From the NCBI GenBank assembly GCA_025363675.1, contig JANYDJ010000142.1:1-53525 (forward strand): 53,525 nt of DNA, read 5' to 3'. The position numbers and the translations under genes were made by a program. This DNA comes from Flavobacteriaceae bacterium (GTDB taxonomy: Bacteria > Bacteroidota > Bacteroidia > UKL13-3). Below, piece by piece: positions 43,746 through 50,576 of this stretch (its first letter is position 1; each line of letters starts with the position of its first letter). The notes under the pieces were generated by a model. It was not told the origin of the DNA. It did not search any database and worked only from the letters and a program-made list of their open reading frames with translations.

Positions 43746-44726
43746 CTATTTAATCGTTCCCAATTTCACCACTTCAAAATCGGTGGCTTGTACTTTTTTG
43801 AGGTATTGCAAATCGATATCGTTCCAACGCGAATCGGGGGCACCACTAATGAACATATCTGAACCAATATCGGCCAATATTATTCCATAGGTTTTCATTG
43901 CTTTTAATATCACTTGCATATTTGCAGAATAGATACTGATGTCGAAAGTTGATTTCAATCTGAGTCGTGCACCCATAGGCAATGATGCTCCCAATGTACC
44001 TGTTCCATTTACTTTATGGCGTGCTGGATCTACATAGCCTTTATATACTTTTGCTTTGCTTAAAGTAAAGCGAATTGCGTGGTCTATTTTACCAGAAACA
44101 ACTTCATCGTAACGTATCAAGCAAGGCAGAATGGGCAATCCAGCAGCATCGGCTGAGGTCCATCCATCTGTGCGTGGTGTATTTGTTTTAAGATCGAACA
44201 TGGCACCGCATGAGGCTTGCCAAGTATTTCCTAATGTACCAGCATTATACAATTCATATAATACTTTGTTTTCTATATCAACAGTTAGTACATGACAGTC
44301 GCCATTGCCATAACCCTCAACTTCTGCAGAAAGCGGAATAGGGAATGGGCCTGGTTCACTTTCGTTACCGTAATTTCCATCATAACTATTAGCCCGATAA
44401 TTAACGGGTATTTTTGTTTGGCTCCCACATACTACTGAAAAGGGAATACCTATGGGGACTCCTTGCCAAGTGCCACTAGCAAAATCGGGATGCAGACTTT
44501 TGCTTCCAATAGCAGCAATAATAGCTGCGGAATTGGGATCCAATGCACTGGCAGAAATATCTGTATTTAAAGGATGGTCCGTTGGGAAAATTTGTATCTT
44601 TTCCAAGTCGGCCCTGGTAGGATTGTTACAAGTACTAACATTATTAATAGGGGTAGTAGTTGCTGATTTTTTGTTACAGGCAGTTATCAGTAAAGCTGCC
44701 GATAAAATATATAGAACTTTTTTCAT
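43746..44726 (-). CDS. Secreted lipoprotein of a conserved unnamed family
   Basis: I start at the ATG 44726 because it gives a proper lipoprotein signal (MKKVLYILSAALLITAC, lipobox LITAC); the ORF-track start adds seven residues. The mature protein (about 310 residues) contains PIPLSAEVEGYGNGDCHVL, NKVLYELYNAG, GWTSADAAGLPILPCLIRYDEV, IDHAIRFTLSK, PMGARLRLKS and GIILADIGSDMFISG. These segments recur as a block in secreted proteins of varied bacteria that I know only as hypothetical or carbohydrate-associated. No catalytic residues are evident. It is predicted to be anchored to the cell envelope. A TACATTTG -7 element lies 18 bp upstream. Confidence 0.75.
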   Translation of the reverse strand: MKKVLYILSAALLITACNKKSATTTPINNVSTCNNPTRADLEKIQIFPTDHPLNTDISASALDPNSAAIIAAIGSKSLHPDFASGTWQGVPIGIPFSVVCGSQTKIPVNYRANSYDGNYGNESEPGPFPIPLSAEVEGYGNGDCHVLTVDIENKVLYELYNAGTLGNTWQASCGAMFDLKTNTPRTDGWTSADAAGLPILPCLIRYDEVVSGKIDHAIRFTLSKAKVYKGYVDPARHKVNGTGTLGASLPMGARLRLKSTFDISIYSANMQVILKAMKTYGIILADIGSDMFISGAPDSRWNDIDLQYLKKVQATDFEVVKLGTIK

Positions 44727-44744
44727 GGTGGTATTTATTTGAAG

Positions 44745-44752
44745 CAAATGTA
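44745..44752 (-). promoter_or_regulatory. Candidate -7 element for the lipoprotein gene
   Basis: The minus strand reads TACATTTGC, a perfect TAnnTTTG match, 18 bp upstream of the ATG at 44726. Its position supports that ATG over the one at 44747. Confidence 0.5.
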
Positions 44753-44764
44753 AGGGGAAAAATG

Positions 44765-44850
44765 GGAATCAGGAATCAGGAGGTCGATTTACGATTTACG
44801 ATTTACGTTGCTGTATAAGCATTGCCCAAATCCAGATTCGCCGCGGCGAA
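44765..44850. repeat. Heptamer units (GGAATCA, CGATTTA) and TTCGCCGCGGCGAA palindrome
   Basis: Two GGAATCA units and three CGATTTA units are tandem 7-mers. About 30 bp further is a perfect 14-bp palindrome (44837-44850), nearly identical to 19962-19974. The element lies between the lipoprotein promoter and the stop of the barrel gene. Confidence 0.7.
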
Positions 44851-44862
44851 CAGAATCCCAAC

Positions 44863-46125
44863 CTAAGGTATATAATTTATCTGTACCGCACTCGATTTTT
44901 TAAAGTCTGAGTCCAATAATAACTGTTCTTGTTTATGGCCATCGTCAAATATTACGGCCACGGTACACGACTTTCGTCTACCTTCGCTAATAGCATATAG
45001 TACCAAATTATTTTCTCCGGGGTCTAACGTAATTACTACCTCGTATTTATGAGCCGTCAAATTATAATTTTCCAGTATCCATCTCCCATTCAAGTTAAGC
45101 GAAACAATATCACCGTCCACTATTTGTTTGTCCCATAATTTTAAGGTGAGTGTAGGGGTATGTATATTTAATATATGTGTAGTTTGCACAGGCCTGCTCC
45201 CCATTGCTTCTAGTGCAGCTTGCTTTTCGGCTTGTTTCCTAACTATCACCAATGAATCGTTTTTTAATTTTTGTGCATGTAATGAATCGTGAAGTATTTT
45301 ATCATAAGAAGGAAAATGTAGTTTGATGGGAATTAATTGAGATAATTTTTTATGCTTATATAATATATTTCTTCCCATCTCGAAGGAGAACATCACATGC
45401 CCATAATTGGTGTGCAGATCATCGTGATCCATCAATATATTTTTTGAATATACATTATAACTGCCATTCATAATAATGGGAGCATAATAAAAATATTTGA
45501 CGCCGGCAAAGAAAACAAGCTTAGTCGTATTTTTTTTGCCCCCGTCGTAGTTGAGGCCAAATTCAACGTATGCTGCATTAATTTGCTTTACATATTGTGC
45601 ATTCAAATCCAGAACAAAATTATCCGGCTGATGCAAAAAATTATCACTCGATAATGAATTTCCTATTCTTCTGTTAATCAAATATCCCGCTCCAATATAT
45701 AAGGACATTTCCAAATCATTATCATCTTTTTGTAAACCAAAAGGTAAATATCCATAAGCTGATAGACACAATGAATGATACAATTTTCGACCTTGCAATA
45801 CTACAGGTACCGAATCATCTGCCTTGGTATCTGTTGCAGAAGGGGTCTTCCTAAATCTGGGATTCACCGCATTTATAGAATGGGCCGACCATTGATAGCC
45901 TGCCTCCAGCCCAAAAAATTCCAAAAACCGATAGTGAATTTTAAGCGGGACACACACTTGGGGAAGTGAAACCCTGTTCGATATTTTAAGATTGGGAGAT
46001 AGGTATGAATTTGCCGCACCGCTGCCTACACTTATACCCGACCTCACACTTATTGAATGCTGTGCTATAGCAGAAAAAAACATCAAATTATATACAAGAA
46101 GCAGAAGAATATATTTCTTTATCAT
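44863..46125 (-). CDS. Outer-membrane barrel protein with C-terminal beta-sandwich
   Basis: The 420-residue protein has a signal peptide (YILLLLVYNLMFFSAIAQ). Amphipathic beta-strands suggest an outer-membrane barrel over about residues 20-260 (KIHYRFLEFFGLEAGYQW, LYIGAGYLINRR, FVLDLNAQYVKQINAAYVEFGL). A short charged helix (KNDSLVIVRKQAEKQAALEA) links to a C-terminal domain of about 95 residues (TLTLKLWDKQIVDGDIVSL ... PGENNLVLYAISEG). This last domain recurs in Bacteroidota envelope proteins of unknown role. A -7 element lies 26 bp upstream of the start. Function is unknown. Confidence 0.75.
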   Translation of the reverse strand: MIKKYILLLLVYNLMFFSAIAQHSISVRSGISVGSGAANSYLSPNLKISNRVSLPQVCVPLKIHYRFLEFFGLEAGYQWSAHSINAVNPRFRKTPSATDTKADDSVPVVLQGRKLYHSLCLSAYGYLPFGLQKDDNDLEMSLYIGAGYLINRRIGNSLSSDNFLHQPDNFVLDLNAQYVKQINAAYVEFGLNYDGGKKNTTKLVFFAGVKYFYYAPIIMNGSYNVYSKNILMDHDDLHTNYGHVMFSFEMGRNILYKHKKLSQLIPIKLHFPSYDKILHDSLHAQKLKNDSLVIVRKQAEKQAALEAMGSRPVQTTHILNIHTPTLTLKLWDKQIVDGDIVSLNLNGRWILENYNLTAHKYEVVITLDPGENNLVLYAISEGRRKSCTVAVIFDDGHKQEQLLLDSDFKKSSAVQINYIP

Positions 46126-46151
46126 TTATAATTTGCACTATTTTTCACCAA

Positions 46152-46159
46152 CAAATATA
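46152..46159 (-). promoter_or_regulatory. Candidate -7 element for the barrel protein gene
   Basis: The minus strand reads TATATTTGTTGG, a perfect TAnnTTTG match, 26 bp upstream of the start codon at 46125. Confidence 0.5.
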
Positions 46160-46305
46160 AGGAGGATTCAGGATTTGGGGGCTGACGCAAAATTTATAAT
46201 GGGATAGAATAATAGCATCGATTCGGGATTGGGACAAAATATTAAAAAACATTTCGTACCATATCTGCAGTATGGTCCCCGATTCTCGAATCCTAAATCC
46301 GGCCC
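46160..46305. repeat. Heptamer-type element with GCTGACGC core (GGATTCA type)
   Basis: GGATTCA-GGATTTG units run into GGGGGCTGACGCAAAATTT (core 46181-46188). On the far side, CGAATCCTAAATCCGGCCCCC-like sequence is imperfectly complementary to the left arm. GATTCGGGATTGGGAC and GGTCCCCGATTC form an inner inverted pair. Degenerate, but the layout matches the other core-centred elements. Confidence 0.6.
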
Positions 46306-46306
46306 C

Positions 46307-46948
46307 CTAAGTGAGGTCTTCCAACACCCCTATCCCATCTAAATGGCTTCGGTCGTTGGTTTTGAGAAGGTTGAACTTTTCATTATCATATTCAAATAAA
46401 TAAAGTCCGGTATTGCTGTGGTCATGATCATCCATGTGTTCGAGCCCCATATTTTGTATAAGGCACAAAAAAGATTTGAGTGCCCTGCCGTGCATACAAA
46501 TCAGAATTGTTTTCTCTTGGGTTTGCGAAAGTATATATTCGATGGCAGGTTGTTGGCGAGCGGCCAGTTCTAGCGGACTTTCACCACCTGTAATTTTAAT
46601 ATGCAAATGCCCCTCACGCCATTCCTTCACACGTTTCCAATATTCGTTGTCAAATTCTTTGTTATGCTCTAACCCTTCATGAATGCCCCAGCTAATTTCG
46701 TTGAGCCCTGCTAGTTCTTCAGTAGGCACCCATTTATCAATAAAATGTTGTACCGTTTGGCGGGTACGTTTTAATTTGGATATATATATTTTATCGAAAG
46801 GGATATTTTTATACTTTTTAAAAAATGAATGTGCCTGACTACGGCCGGTATCGTTTAAGTCGCTATCAACACCACTGCCCTGTACAATATTCTTTTTATT
46901 GAAATCCGTTTCTCCGTGTCGTATGATATATACTTTTTTCTTGTCCAT
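46307..46948 (-). CDS. Histidine phosphatase (phosphoglycerate mutase-like)
   Basis: The 213-residue protein has the catalytic RHG motif at the N-terminus (YIIRHGETDFN, His near residue 10), LNDTGRSQAHSF, the second Arg in KLKRTRQT (about 62), a Glu in EISWGIHEG (about 85) and the second catalytic His in LICMHGRAL (about 154). All catalytic residues of the histidine phosphatase branch are present. It hydrolyses phosphate esters in the cytoplasm; CobC-, GpmB- and RNase H-associated types share these motifs, so the substrate is undecided. It lies just downstream of the rplS terminator on the opposite side, so it reads away from rplS. Confidence 0.92.
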   Translation of the reverse strand: MDKKKVYIIRHGETDFNKKNIVQGSGVDSDLNDTGRSQAHSFFKKYKNIPFDKIYISKLKRTRQTVQHFIDKWVPTEELAGLNEISWGIHEGLEHNKEFDNEYWKRVKEWREGHLHIKITGGESPLELAARQQPAIEYILSQTQEKTILICMHGRALKSFLCLIQNMGLEHMDDHDHSNTGLYLFEYDNEKFNLLKTNDRSHLDGIGVLEDLT

Positions 46949-46978
46949 TAAAAAAATCTATCTGTTAAATATTAAAAT

Positions 46979-47010
46979 AAAAAAAGGCTGTCGTTTGTGG
47001 GGACAGCCTA
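46979..47010 (-). terminator. Rho-independent terminator of rplS
   Basis: On the minus strand an 8-bp perfect stem (AGGCTGTC / GACAGCCT) with a 9-nt loop is followed by TTTTTTT, 21 bp after the rplS stop codon. Confidence 0.88.
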
Positions 47011-47030
47011 ATATATAATGTCGTTGTATA

Positions 47031-47378
47031 TTAACCTCTTTTTTCTTTGATACGAGCCTTTTTGCCTGTAAGTCCGCGTTGGTAGAAGATACGGGCACGT
47101 CTTACTTTACCACGACTCATCACATCTATTTTTTCGATATTGGTACTGTGTATTGGAAAAATACGCTCAACACCTACACCATTAGAAATTTTACGAACAG
47201 TAAAAGTTTCGTTAAGGCCACTGTTGCGGCGTTGTATAACCACACCTTGGTATAACTGGATACGCTCTTTGGTACCCTCTTTAATTTTGTATGATACTGC
47301 TACAGTATCGCCAGCCTTGAATGAAGGAAGATCGGCTTTTAAAAATTCTTGCTCTACGATTTTAATTAAATTGCTCAT
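47031..47378 (-). CDS. rplS: 50S ribosomal protein L19
   Basis: The 115-residue protein is a full-length bL19. It has [44 protein letters not shown] (read as short segments), [18 protein letters not shown] and the basic end [25 protein letters not shown]. It sits at the 30S-50S interface of the ribosome. In many bacteria rplS follows rpsP-rimM-trmD; here it stands alone with its own -7 element and terminator, as is usual for Bacteroidota. The minus-strand neighbour upstream is a GtrA-family gene. Confidence 0.98.
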   Translation of the reverse strand: MSNLIKIVEQEFLKADLPSFKAGDTVAVSYKIKEGTKERIQLYQGVVIQRRNSGLNETFTVRKISNGVGVERIFPIHSTNIEKIDVMSRGKVRRARIFYQRGLTGKKARIKEKRG

Positions 47379-47401
47379 GATTAGCTTAAAATTTGGGAGT
47401 G

Positions 47402-47409
47402 CAAAAATA
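47402..47409 (-). promoter_or_regulatory. Candidate -7 element for rplS
   Basis: The minus strand reads TATTTTTGCAC, a perfect TAnnTTTG match, 23 bp upstream of the start codon at 47378. Confidence 0.5.
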
Positions 47410-47443
47410 GGGCTTTAACCTTTATAAAAAAACATTTTTTTGA

Positions 47444-47908
47444 TTATTCCTCTTCAACGTCCTCTACTTTGAAAACCAGCTTATTGCTAAACAAAAAATT
47501 AACACCCGAACTAATTACTGTTGCAAAGATAGGGGCAATAAAAAGCCTGTTTTTGTGCAAATATGCCGGCAGAAAATCGGCCACATCCACAAAATAATAT
47601 ACCAATCCAATATTGATGAGGAAGCCAATAGCGTAGACCATAGCAAATCTTCCAAAGTAATTTTTCTCTTTTTTTGTTTGGTGCCTAAAAGTCCAATTCT
47701 TATTCACTGCATAACTCACAAACAAACCGACAATGCTACCCACTACTTGATAAACAAGGTAGTACTTCTTTACATCATGATATAACATCAAATGCAATTC
47801 GCACAGCACCGCATAAGTAATGTAGCCCGCCACAAACGAGGCTGCACCCACTATCCCAAACTTGATAAGTTTACGAACGAGTTTATTTTGGAGAATGATA
47901 CGAATCAT
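47444..47908 (-). CDS. GtrA-family membrane protein
   Basis: The 154-residue protein has four predicted membrane helices. They are KFGIVGAASFVAGYITYAVL, VYQVVGSIVGLFVSYAVN followed by KNWTFRH, FAMVYAIGFLINIGLVYYFV and FIAPIFATVISSGVNFLFS followed by NKLVFK. The KFxxVGxxS start, the NKxWTF motif and the NFxxxKxxVF end are typical of GtrA. GtrA proteins are thought to flip lipid-linked sugars across the inner membrane or assist glycosyltransferases in cell-envelope glycan assembly. A -7 element is only 10 bp from the start codon, so the leader is very short. Confidence 0.93.
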   Translation of the reverse strand: MIRIILQNKLVRKLIKFGIVGAASFVAGYITYAVLCELHLMLYHDVKKYYLVYQVVGSIVGLFVSYAVNKNWTFRHQTKKEKNYFGRFAMVYAIGFLINIGLVYYFVDVADFLPAYLHKNRLFIAPIFATVISSGVNFLFSNKLVFKVEDVEEE

Positions 47909-47918
47909 AAAGGGGCGG

Positions 47919-47926
47919 CAAAAATA
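47919..47926 (-). promoter_or_regulatory. Candidate -7 element for the GtrA gene
   Basis: The minus strand reads TATTTTTGCC, a perfect TAnnTTTG match. Its TA begins 18 bp before the start codon. Directly upstream on the minus strand is the heptamer array, which occupies the place of a -33 box. Confidence 0.5.
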
Positions 47927-48122
47927 ATGGTTAATGGTTAATGATGAATTATAAATGATGGATGGTTAATGGTTAATGGTTGATGGTTAATGGTTAATGG
48001 TTAATGGGCTGACGCATGATGGTGGATGGTTAATGATGGAGGAAGAATGATTAATGATGAATGGTTAATGAGATGAGACCTGATAATGAATTATAAATGA
48101 TGAATGATGAATTGGCTGACGC
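47927..48122. repeat. Long heptamer array with two GCTGACGC cores (GGTTAAT type)
   Basis: Consecutive 7-bp units (GGTTAAT, GATGAAT, TATAAAT, GATGGAT, GGTTGAT and others) run for about 80 bp into GGGCTGACGCATGATGG (core 48008-48015). A second array of ATGATGA/ATGGTTA-like units leads to a second core at 48115-48122. It is the longest repeat tract in the window and fills most of the 380-bp gap between the GtrA and lutA-like genes. Confidence 0.85.
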
Positions 48123-48146
48123 CAGATTTTTGAATTTGGGTGTCAG

Positions 48147-48175
48147 CGTCATTCTGAACTTGTTTCAGAATGACG
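48147..48175. repeat. REP-like single hairpin
   Basis: CGTCATTCTGAA and TTCAGAATGACG form a perfect 12-bp stem around CTTGT. It shares the CGTCAT-CTGAA...TTTCAG layout with each arm of the doublet at 20161. Confidence 0.8.
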
Positions 48176-48223
48176 TGGTGCTTTTTAGAATTTAGTTATT
48201 AGACATTTAGAATTTAACTCTAC

Positions 48224-48275
48224 TGACTTGATACTCGACTTGATACCTGATACTTTATACTTGCTACTTTATACT
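48224..48275. repeat. Heptamer array (ACTTGAT type)
   Basis: Units ACTTGAT, ACTCG, ACTTGAT, ACCTGAT, ACTTTAT, ACTTGCT and ACTTTAT are mostly spaced by 7 bp. The last unit merges into the TAATTTCG -7 element of the lutA-like gene, so the array forms its upstream promoter region. Confidence 0.7.
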
Positions 48276-48283
48276 TAATTTCG
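48276..48283 (+). promoter_or_regulatory. Candidate -7 element for the lutA-like gene
   Basis: TAATTTCG (one mismatch to TAnnTTTG) starts 13 bp before the TTG start codon, the same distance as at ribD, so the transcript would be leaderless or nearly so. Confidence 0.45.
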
Positions 48284-48288
48284 CGGCC

Positions 48289-49029
48289 TTGCAAAAAGAT
48301 AAAACCATACATGTCGATTTATTTGTGCCTTGCCATATAGATCAGTTTTGGCCTGAGACGGGCTTTAATATGAAACGACTTTTGGAACTTGCCGGTTGTG
48401 TGGTGCATTATAATACCGAACAAACCTGTTGTGGACAGCCCGCCTTCAATGCCGGATTTTGGGATGATGCTAAAGAGGTGGGTGAAAAATTAATCGGCGA
48501 ACAAATTGCTGGACATTATATGGTAGCCGCTTCATCGGGCTGTGTAAGTATGGTTCGCCAATCGTATAATACTTTGTTTGAAAATACCTCAGTTCACAAT
48601 CCCAGTAAAAATTTACAAAAAATATTTTTCGACTTTGCTGAGTTTTGGGTTGATGTTTTAGACAATCCGCCGCTGCAAGCTACCTTTAATACTAGGGTGG
48701 CATTGCTCGATAATTGCAAAGGTATGCGTGATTGTAAAATATTTGACCAACCCCGCAAACTCCTTGGCCAGGTAGAAGGATTGGAGCTGGTAGAAATAAA
48801 AGACTATGATACTTGTTGCGGATTTGGTGGAATGTTCGCAGTAAAGTTCGAACCTGTATCGGTTGCCCTTGCCGAAGAAAAATTAAAACATGTATTAGAC
48901 ACTGGTGCCGAGTTTCTAGTATGCACAGATGGTGGCTGCCTCATGCACCTCGATTCCTATATCAAGAAAAATAATTTACATGTGAAAGCGATTCATATAG
49001 TAGATTTATTAGTGAAGGGACTTAAGTAG
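48289..49029 (+). CDS. lutA: Cysteine-rich (Fe-S) lactate-utilisation-type protein
   Basis: The 246-residue protein has two CCG (cysteine-rich) domains. The first has DLFVPCHIDQFWPETG and TCCGQPAFNAGF; the second has DNCKGMRDC and DTCCGFGGMFAVKF. This is the LutA/YkgE layout, thought to bind an iron-sulfur cluster or act as a redox subunit in L-lactate oxidation with LutB and LutC, which are not adjacent here. The start is TTG at 48289: the only in-frame ATG further in (MKRLLEL) would delete the conserved VPC motif, and an upstream ATG-like triplet is out of frame. A -7 element lies 13 bp before the TTG. The stop codon TAG forms the first bases of a 26-bp repeat. Confidence 0.88.
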   Translation: MQKDKTIHVDLFVPCHIDQFWPETGFNMKRLLELAGCVVHYNTEQTCCGQPAFNAGFWDDAKEVGEKLIGEQIAGHYMVAASSGCVSMVRQSYNTLFENTSVHNPSKNLQKIFFDFAEFWVDVLDNPPLQATFNTRVALLDNCKGMRDCKIFDQPRKLLGQVEGLELVEIKDYDTCCGFGGMFAVKFEPVSVALAEEKLKHVLDTGAEFLVCTDGGCLMHLDSYIKKNNLHVKAIHIVDLLVKGLK

Positions 49030-49052
49030 GAGTAAGGGGTAAGGAATAAGGA
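49027..49052 (+). repeat. 26-bp direct repeat, copy 1
   Basis: This heptamer-type sequence (containing GGGGTAAGGAATAAGGA) begins with the TAG stop codon of the lutA-like gene. It is identical at 25 of 26 positions to 49426-49451 on the other side of the four-helix-bundle gene. Confidence 0.88.
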
Positions 49053-49074
49053 GCAAGGAAAAACAACAAATTAT

Positions 49075-49428
49075 ATGGCAATTAAAAGATTTGAAGATGT
49101 GATATGCTGGCAGAAATCGCAAGATTATGCTGTGAATGTGTATGGGATATTCAGCTCTTTGAAAGATTTTGGGTTTAAAGATCAAATTTGTAGAGCAGTC
49201 GTTTCTATTTCAAACAATATTGCAGAAGGTTTTGATAGAAGTTCGAATGCCGATTTTAGCAGATTTTTATATATAGCCCTGGCATCATGTAGTGAAGTTA
49301 AATCTATGTTATACTTAGCAGAAAAACTTAAATATATTAAAACAGAACAAAGAGACAATTTACTAAAGCAAGGCGACGAAATATCTAGTATTATTAGAGG
49401 CCTTATTAAGTCCATGAAAACTATTTAG
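49075..49428 (+). CDS. Four-helix-bundle protein, S23/IVP family
   Basis: The 117-residue protein matches the family first seen as the ORF of 23S rRNA intervening sequences. Features are FEDVICWQKSQDYAVNVY (helix 1), ICRAVVSISNNIAEGFDRSS (the SIxxNIAEG hallmark), FSRFLYIALASCSEVKSML and a final helix GDEISSIIRGLIKSMK. It is related in fold to Avd of diversity-generating retroelements, but no reverse transcriptase is near. The biochemical role is unknown; nucleic-acid binding is suggested for relatives. It lies between the lutA-like gene and ruvB, bounded by 26-bp near-identical direct repeats, which suggests insertion as a cassette. Start is the ATG at 49075, 22 bp after repeat copy 1. Confidence 0.93.
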   Translation: MAIKRFEDVICWQKSQDYAVNVYGIFSSLKDFGFKDQICRAVVSISNNIAEGFDRSSNADFSRFLYIALASCSEVKSMLYLAEKLKYIKTEQRDNLLKQGDEISSIIRGLIKSMKTI

Positions 49429-49451
49429 GAGGAAGGGGTAAGGAATAAGGA
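49426..49451 (+). repeat. 26-bp direct repeat, copy 2
   Basis: This copy begins with the TAG stop codon of the four-helix-bundle gene and differs from copy 1 by one base (G for T at the seventh position). Confidence 0.88.
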
Positions 49452-49494
49452 CCATTCGGCGTCAGCTCCTTATCCCTTACTCCTTATCCCTTTT
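49433..49494. repeat. Heptamer hairpin element with GCGTCAGC core (GGAATAA type)
   Basis: GGAATAA-type units on the left pair with TCCTTATCCCTTACTCC-type units on the right around the spacer CCATTCGGCGTCAGC (core 49459-49466), identical to the spacer at 35114-35128. It ends in a TTTTTT run and could act as a terminator upstream of ruvB. Confidence 0.82.
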
Positions 49495-49499
49495 TTCCT

Positions 49500-49507
49500 T
49501 AACTTTG
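49500..49507 (+). promoter_or_regulatory. Candidate -7 element for ruvB
   Basis: TAACTTTGC is a perfect TAnnTTTG match starting 15 bp before the ruvB ATG, leaving almost no leader. Confidence 0.5.
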
Positions 49508-49514
49508 CCTCCCC

Positions 49515-50543
49515 ATGCGAAACCCCAACCTTAGTGCCGACGAAGAAAACCTGGACAATACCGAAAAGGAACTGGAGAAAGTACTCCGCCCCCAAGCCTT
49601 TGGCGACTTTAGCGGACAAGATAAAACTATAGAAAATCTTAAAATATTTGTGGGTGCTGCCCGCTTGCGTGGCGAAGCACTCGACCATGTATTGTTGCAC
49701 GGGCCTCCGGGTTTGGGTAAAACTACCTTGGCACATATTATATCAAATGAATTAGGTGCGGGAATAAAAATTACTTCAGGACCTGTTATAGAAAAGCCCG
49801 GCGATTTAGCCGGACTGCTTACCAATTTAGAACAAGGCGATGTATTATTTATTGACGAGATACATAGATTAAGCCCTGTGGTGGAAGAGTATTTATATTC
49901 TGCCATGGAAGATTATAAAATTGATATCATGCTAGAGAGCGGCCCCAATGCCCGCTCTATACAAATTGGTATCAATCCGTTTACGTTAATTGGTGCTACT
50001 ACACGTTCGGGTTTGCTTACGGCTCCGCTGCGTGCAAGGTTTGGTATCAATGCCCGATTAGAATATTATGATGTAAAATTATTGACCAGTATTGTAAAAC
50101 GCAGTGCGGGAATTTTGAAAACACAAATAGTAGATACTGCCGCCCACGAAATTGCCAAACGTAGCCGAGGAACCCCACGTATTGCAAACGCTCTATTACG
50201 CCGCACCCGCGATTTTGCCCAGATGAAAGGCGATGGAACTATAACATTTGAAATTGCACAAATGGCTTTGGACGCATTGAATGTAGACTCGCACGGCCTC
50301 GACGAAATGGACAATAAAATTCTCACCACTATTATAGAAAAATTTAAAGGCGGACCTGTGGGATTAAATACTATAGCCACTGCAGTAAGCGAAGACGCGG
50401 GCACTATAGAAGAAGTATACGAACCCTTTTTAATACAAGAAGGTTTCCTTATGCGTACCGCCCGTGGCCGCGAAGCCACAGAACTTGCTTATAAGCATTT
50501 GGGGATTATGCCGCATAGGGGGAATAGTACGCAACTGTTTTAG
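49515..50543 (+). CDS. ruvB: Holliday junction branch migration ATPase RuvB
   Basis: The 342-residue protein shows all RuvB motifs. The N-terminal [13 protein letters not shown] leads to Walker [13 protein letters not shown] (about 65), the beta-hairpin region, Walker [10 protein letters not shown] (about 118), sensor 1 GATTRSGLL, arginine finger APLRARFG, and the winged-helix end [26 protein letters not shown] (read as short segments). RuvB rings drive branch migration with RuvA during recombination and repair. ruvA and ruvC are not adjacent. The -7 element sits 15 bp before the ATG. A WG-repeat gene follows 33 bp after the stop. Confidence 0.98.
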   Translation: MRNPNLSADEENLDNTEKELEKVLRPQAFGDFSGQDKTIENLKIFVGAARLRGEALDHVLLHGPPGLGKTTLAHIISNELGAGIKITSGPVIEKPGDLAGLLTNLEQGDVLFIDEIHRLSPVVEEYLYSAMEDYKIDIMLESGPNARSIQIGINPFTLIGATTRSGLLTAPLRARFGINARLEYYDVKLLTSIVKRSAGILKTQIVDTAAHEIAKRSRGTPRIANALLRRTRDFAQMKGDGTITFEIAQMALDALNVDSHGLDEMDNKILTTIIEKFKGGPVGLNTIATAVSEDAGTIEEVYEPFLIQEGFLMRTARGREATELAYKHLGIMPHRGNSTQLF

Positions 50544-50576
50544 TCTTAAAATCGTTATATAAATTATTTATATAAT

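Noticed and set aside
47927-48122. Possible CRISPR array
   Set aside because: The repeats are 7 bp, degenerate and without unique spacers of regular length, and no cas genes are in the window.
49075-49428. Possible diversity-generating retroelement (Avd-like protein)
   Set aside because: No reverse transcriptase, template repeat or variable repeat was seen; the protein fits the S23/IVP family equally well.
49500-50543. A phage or defence island around ruvB
   Set aside because: No phage, restriction-modification, toxin-antitoxin or other defence genes were recognised anywhere in the window.
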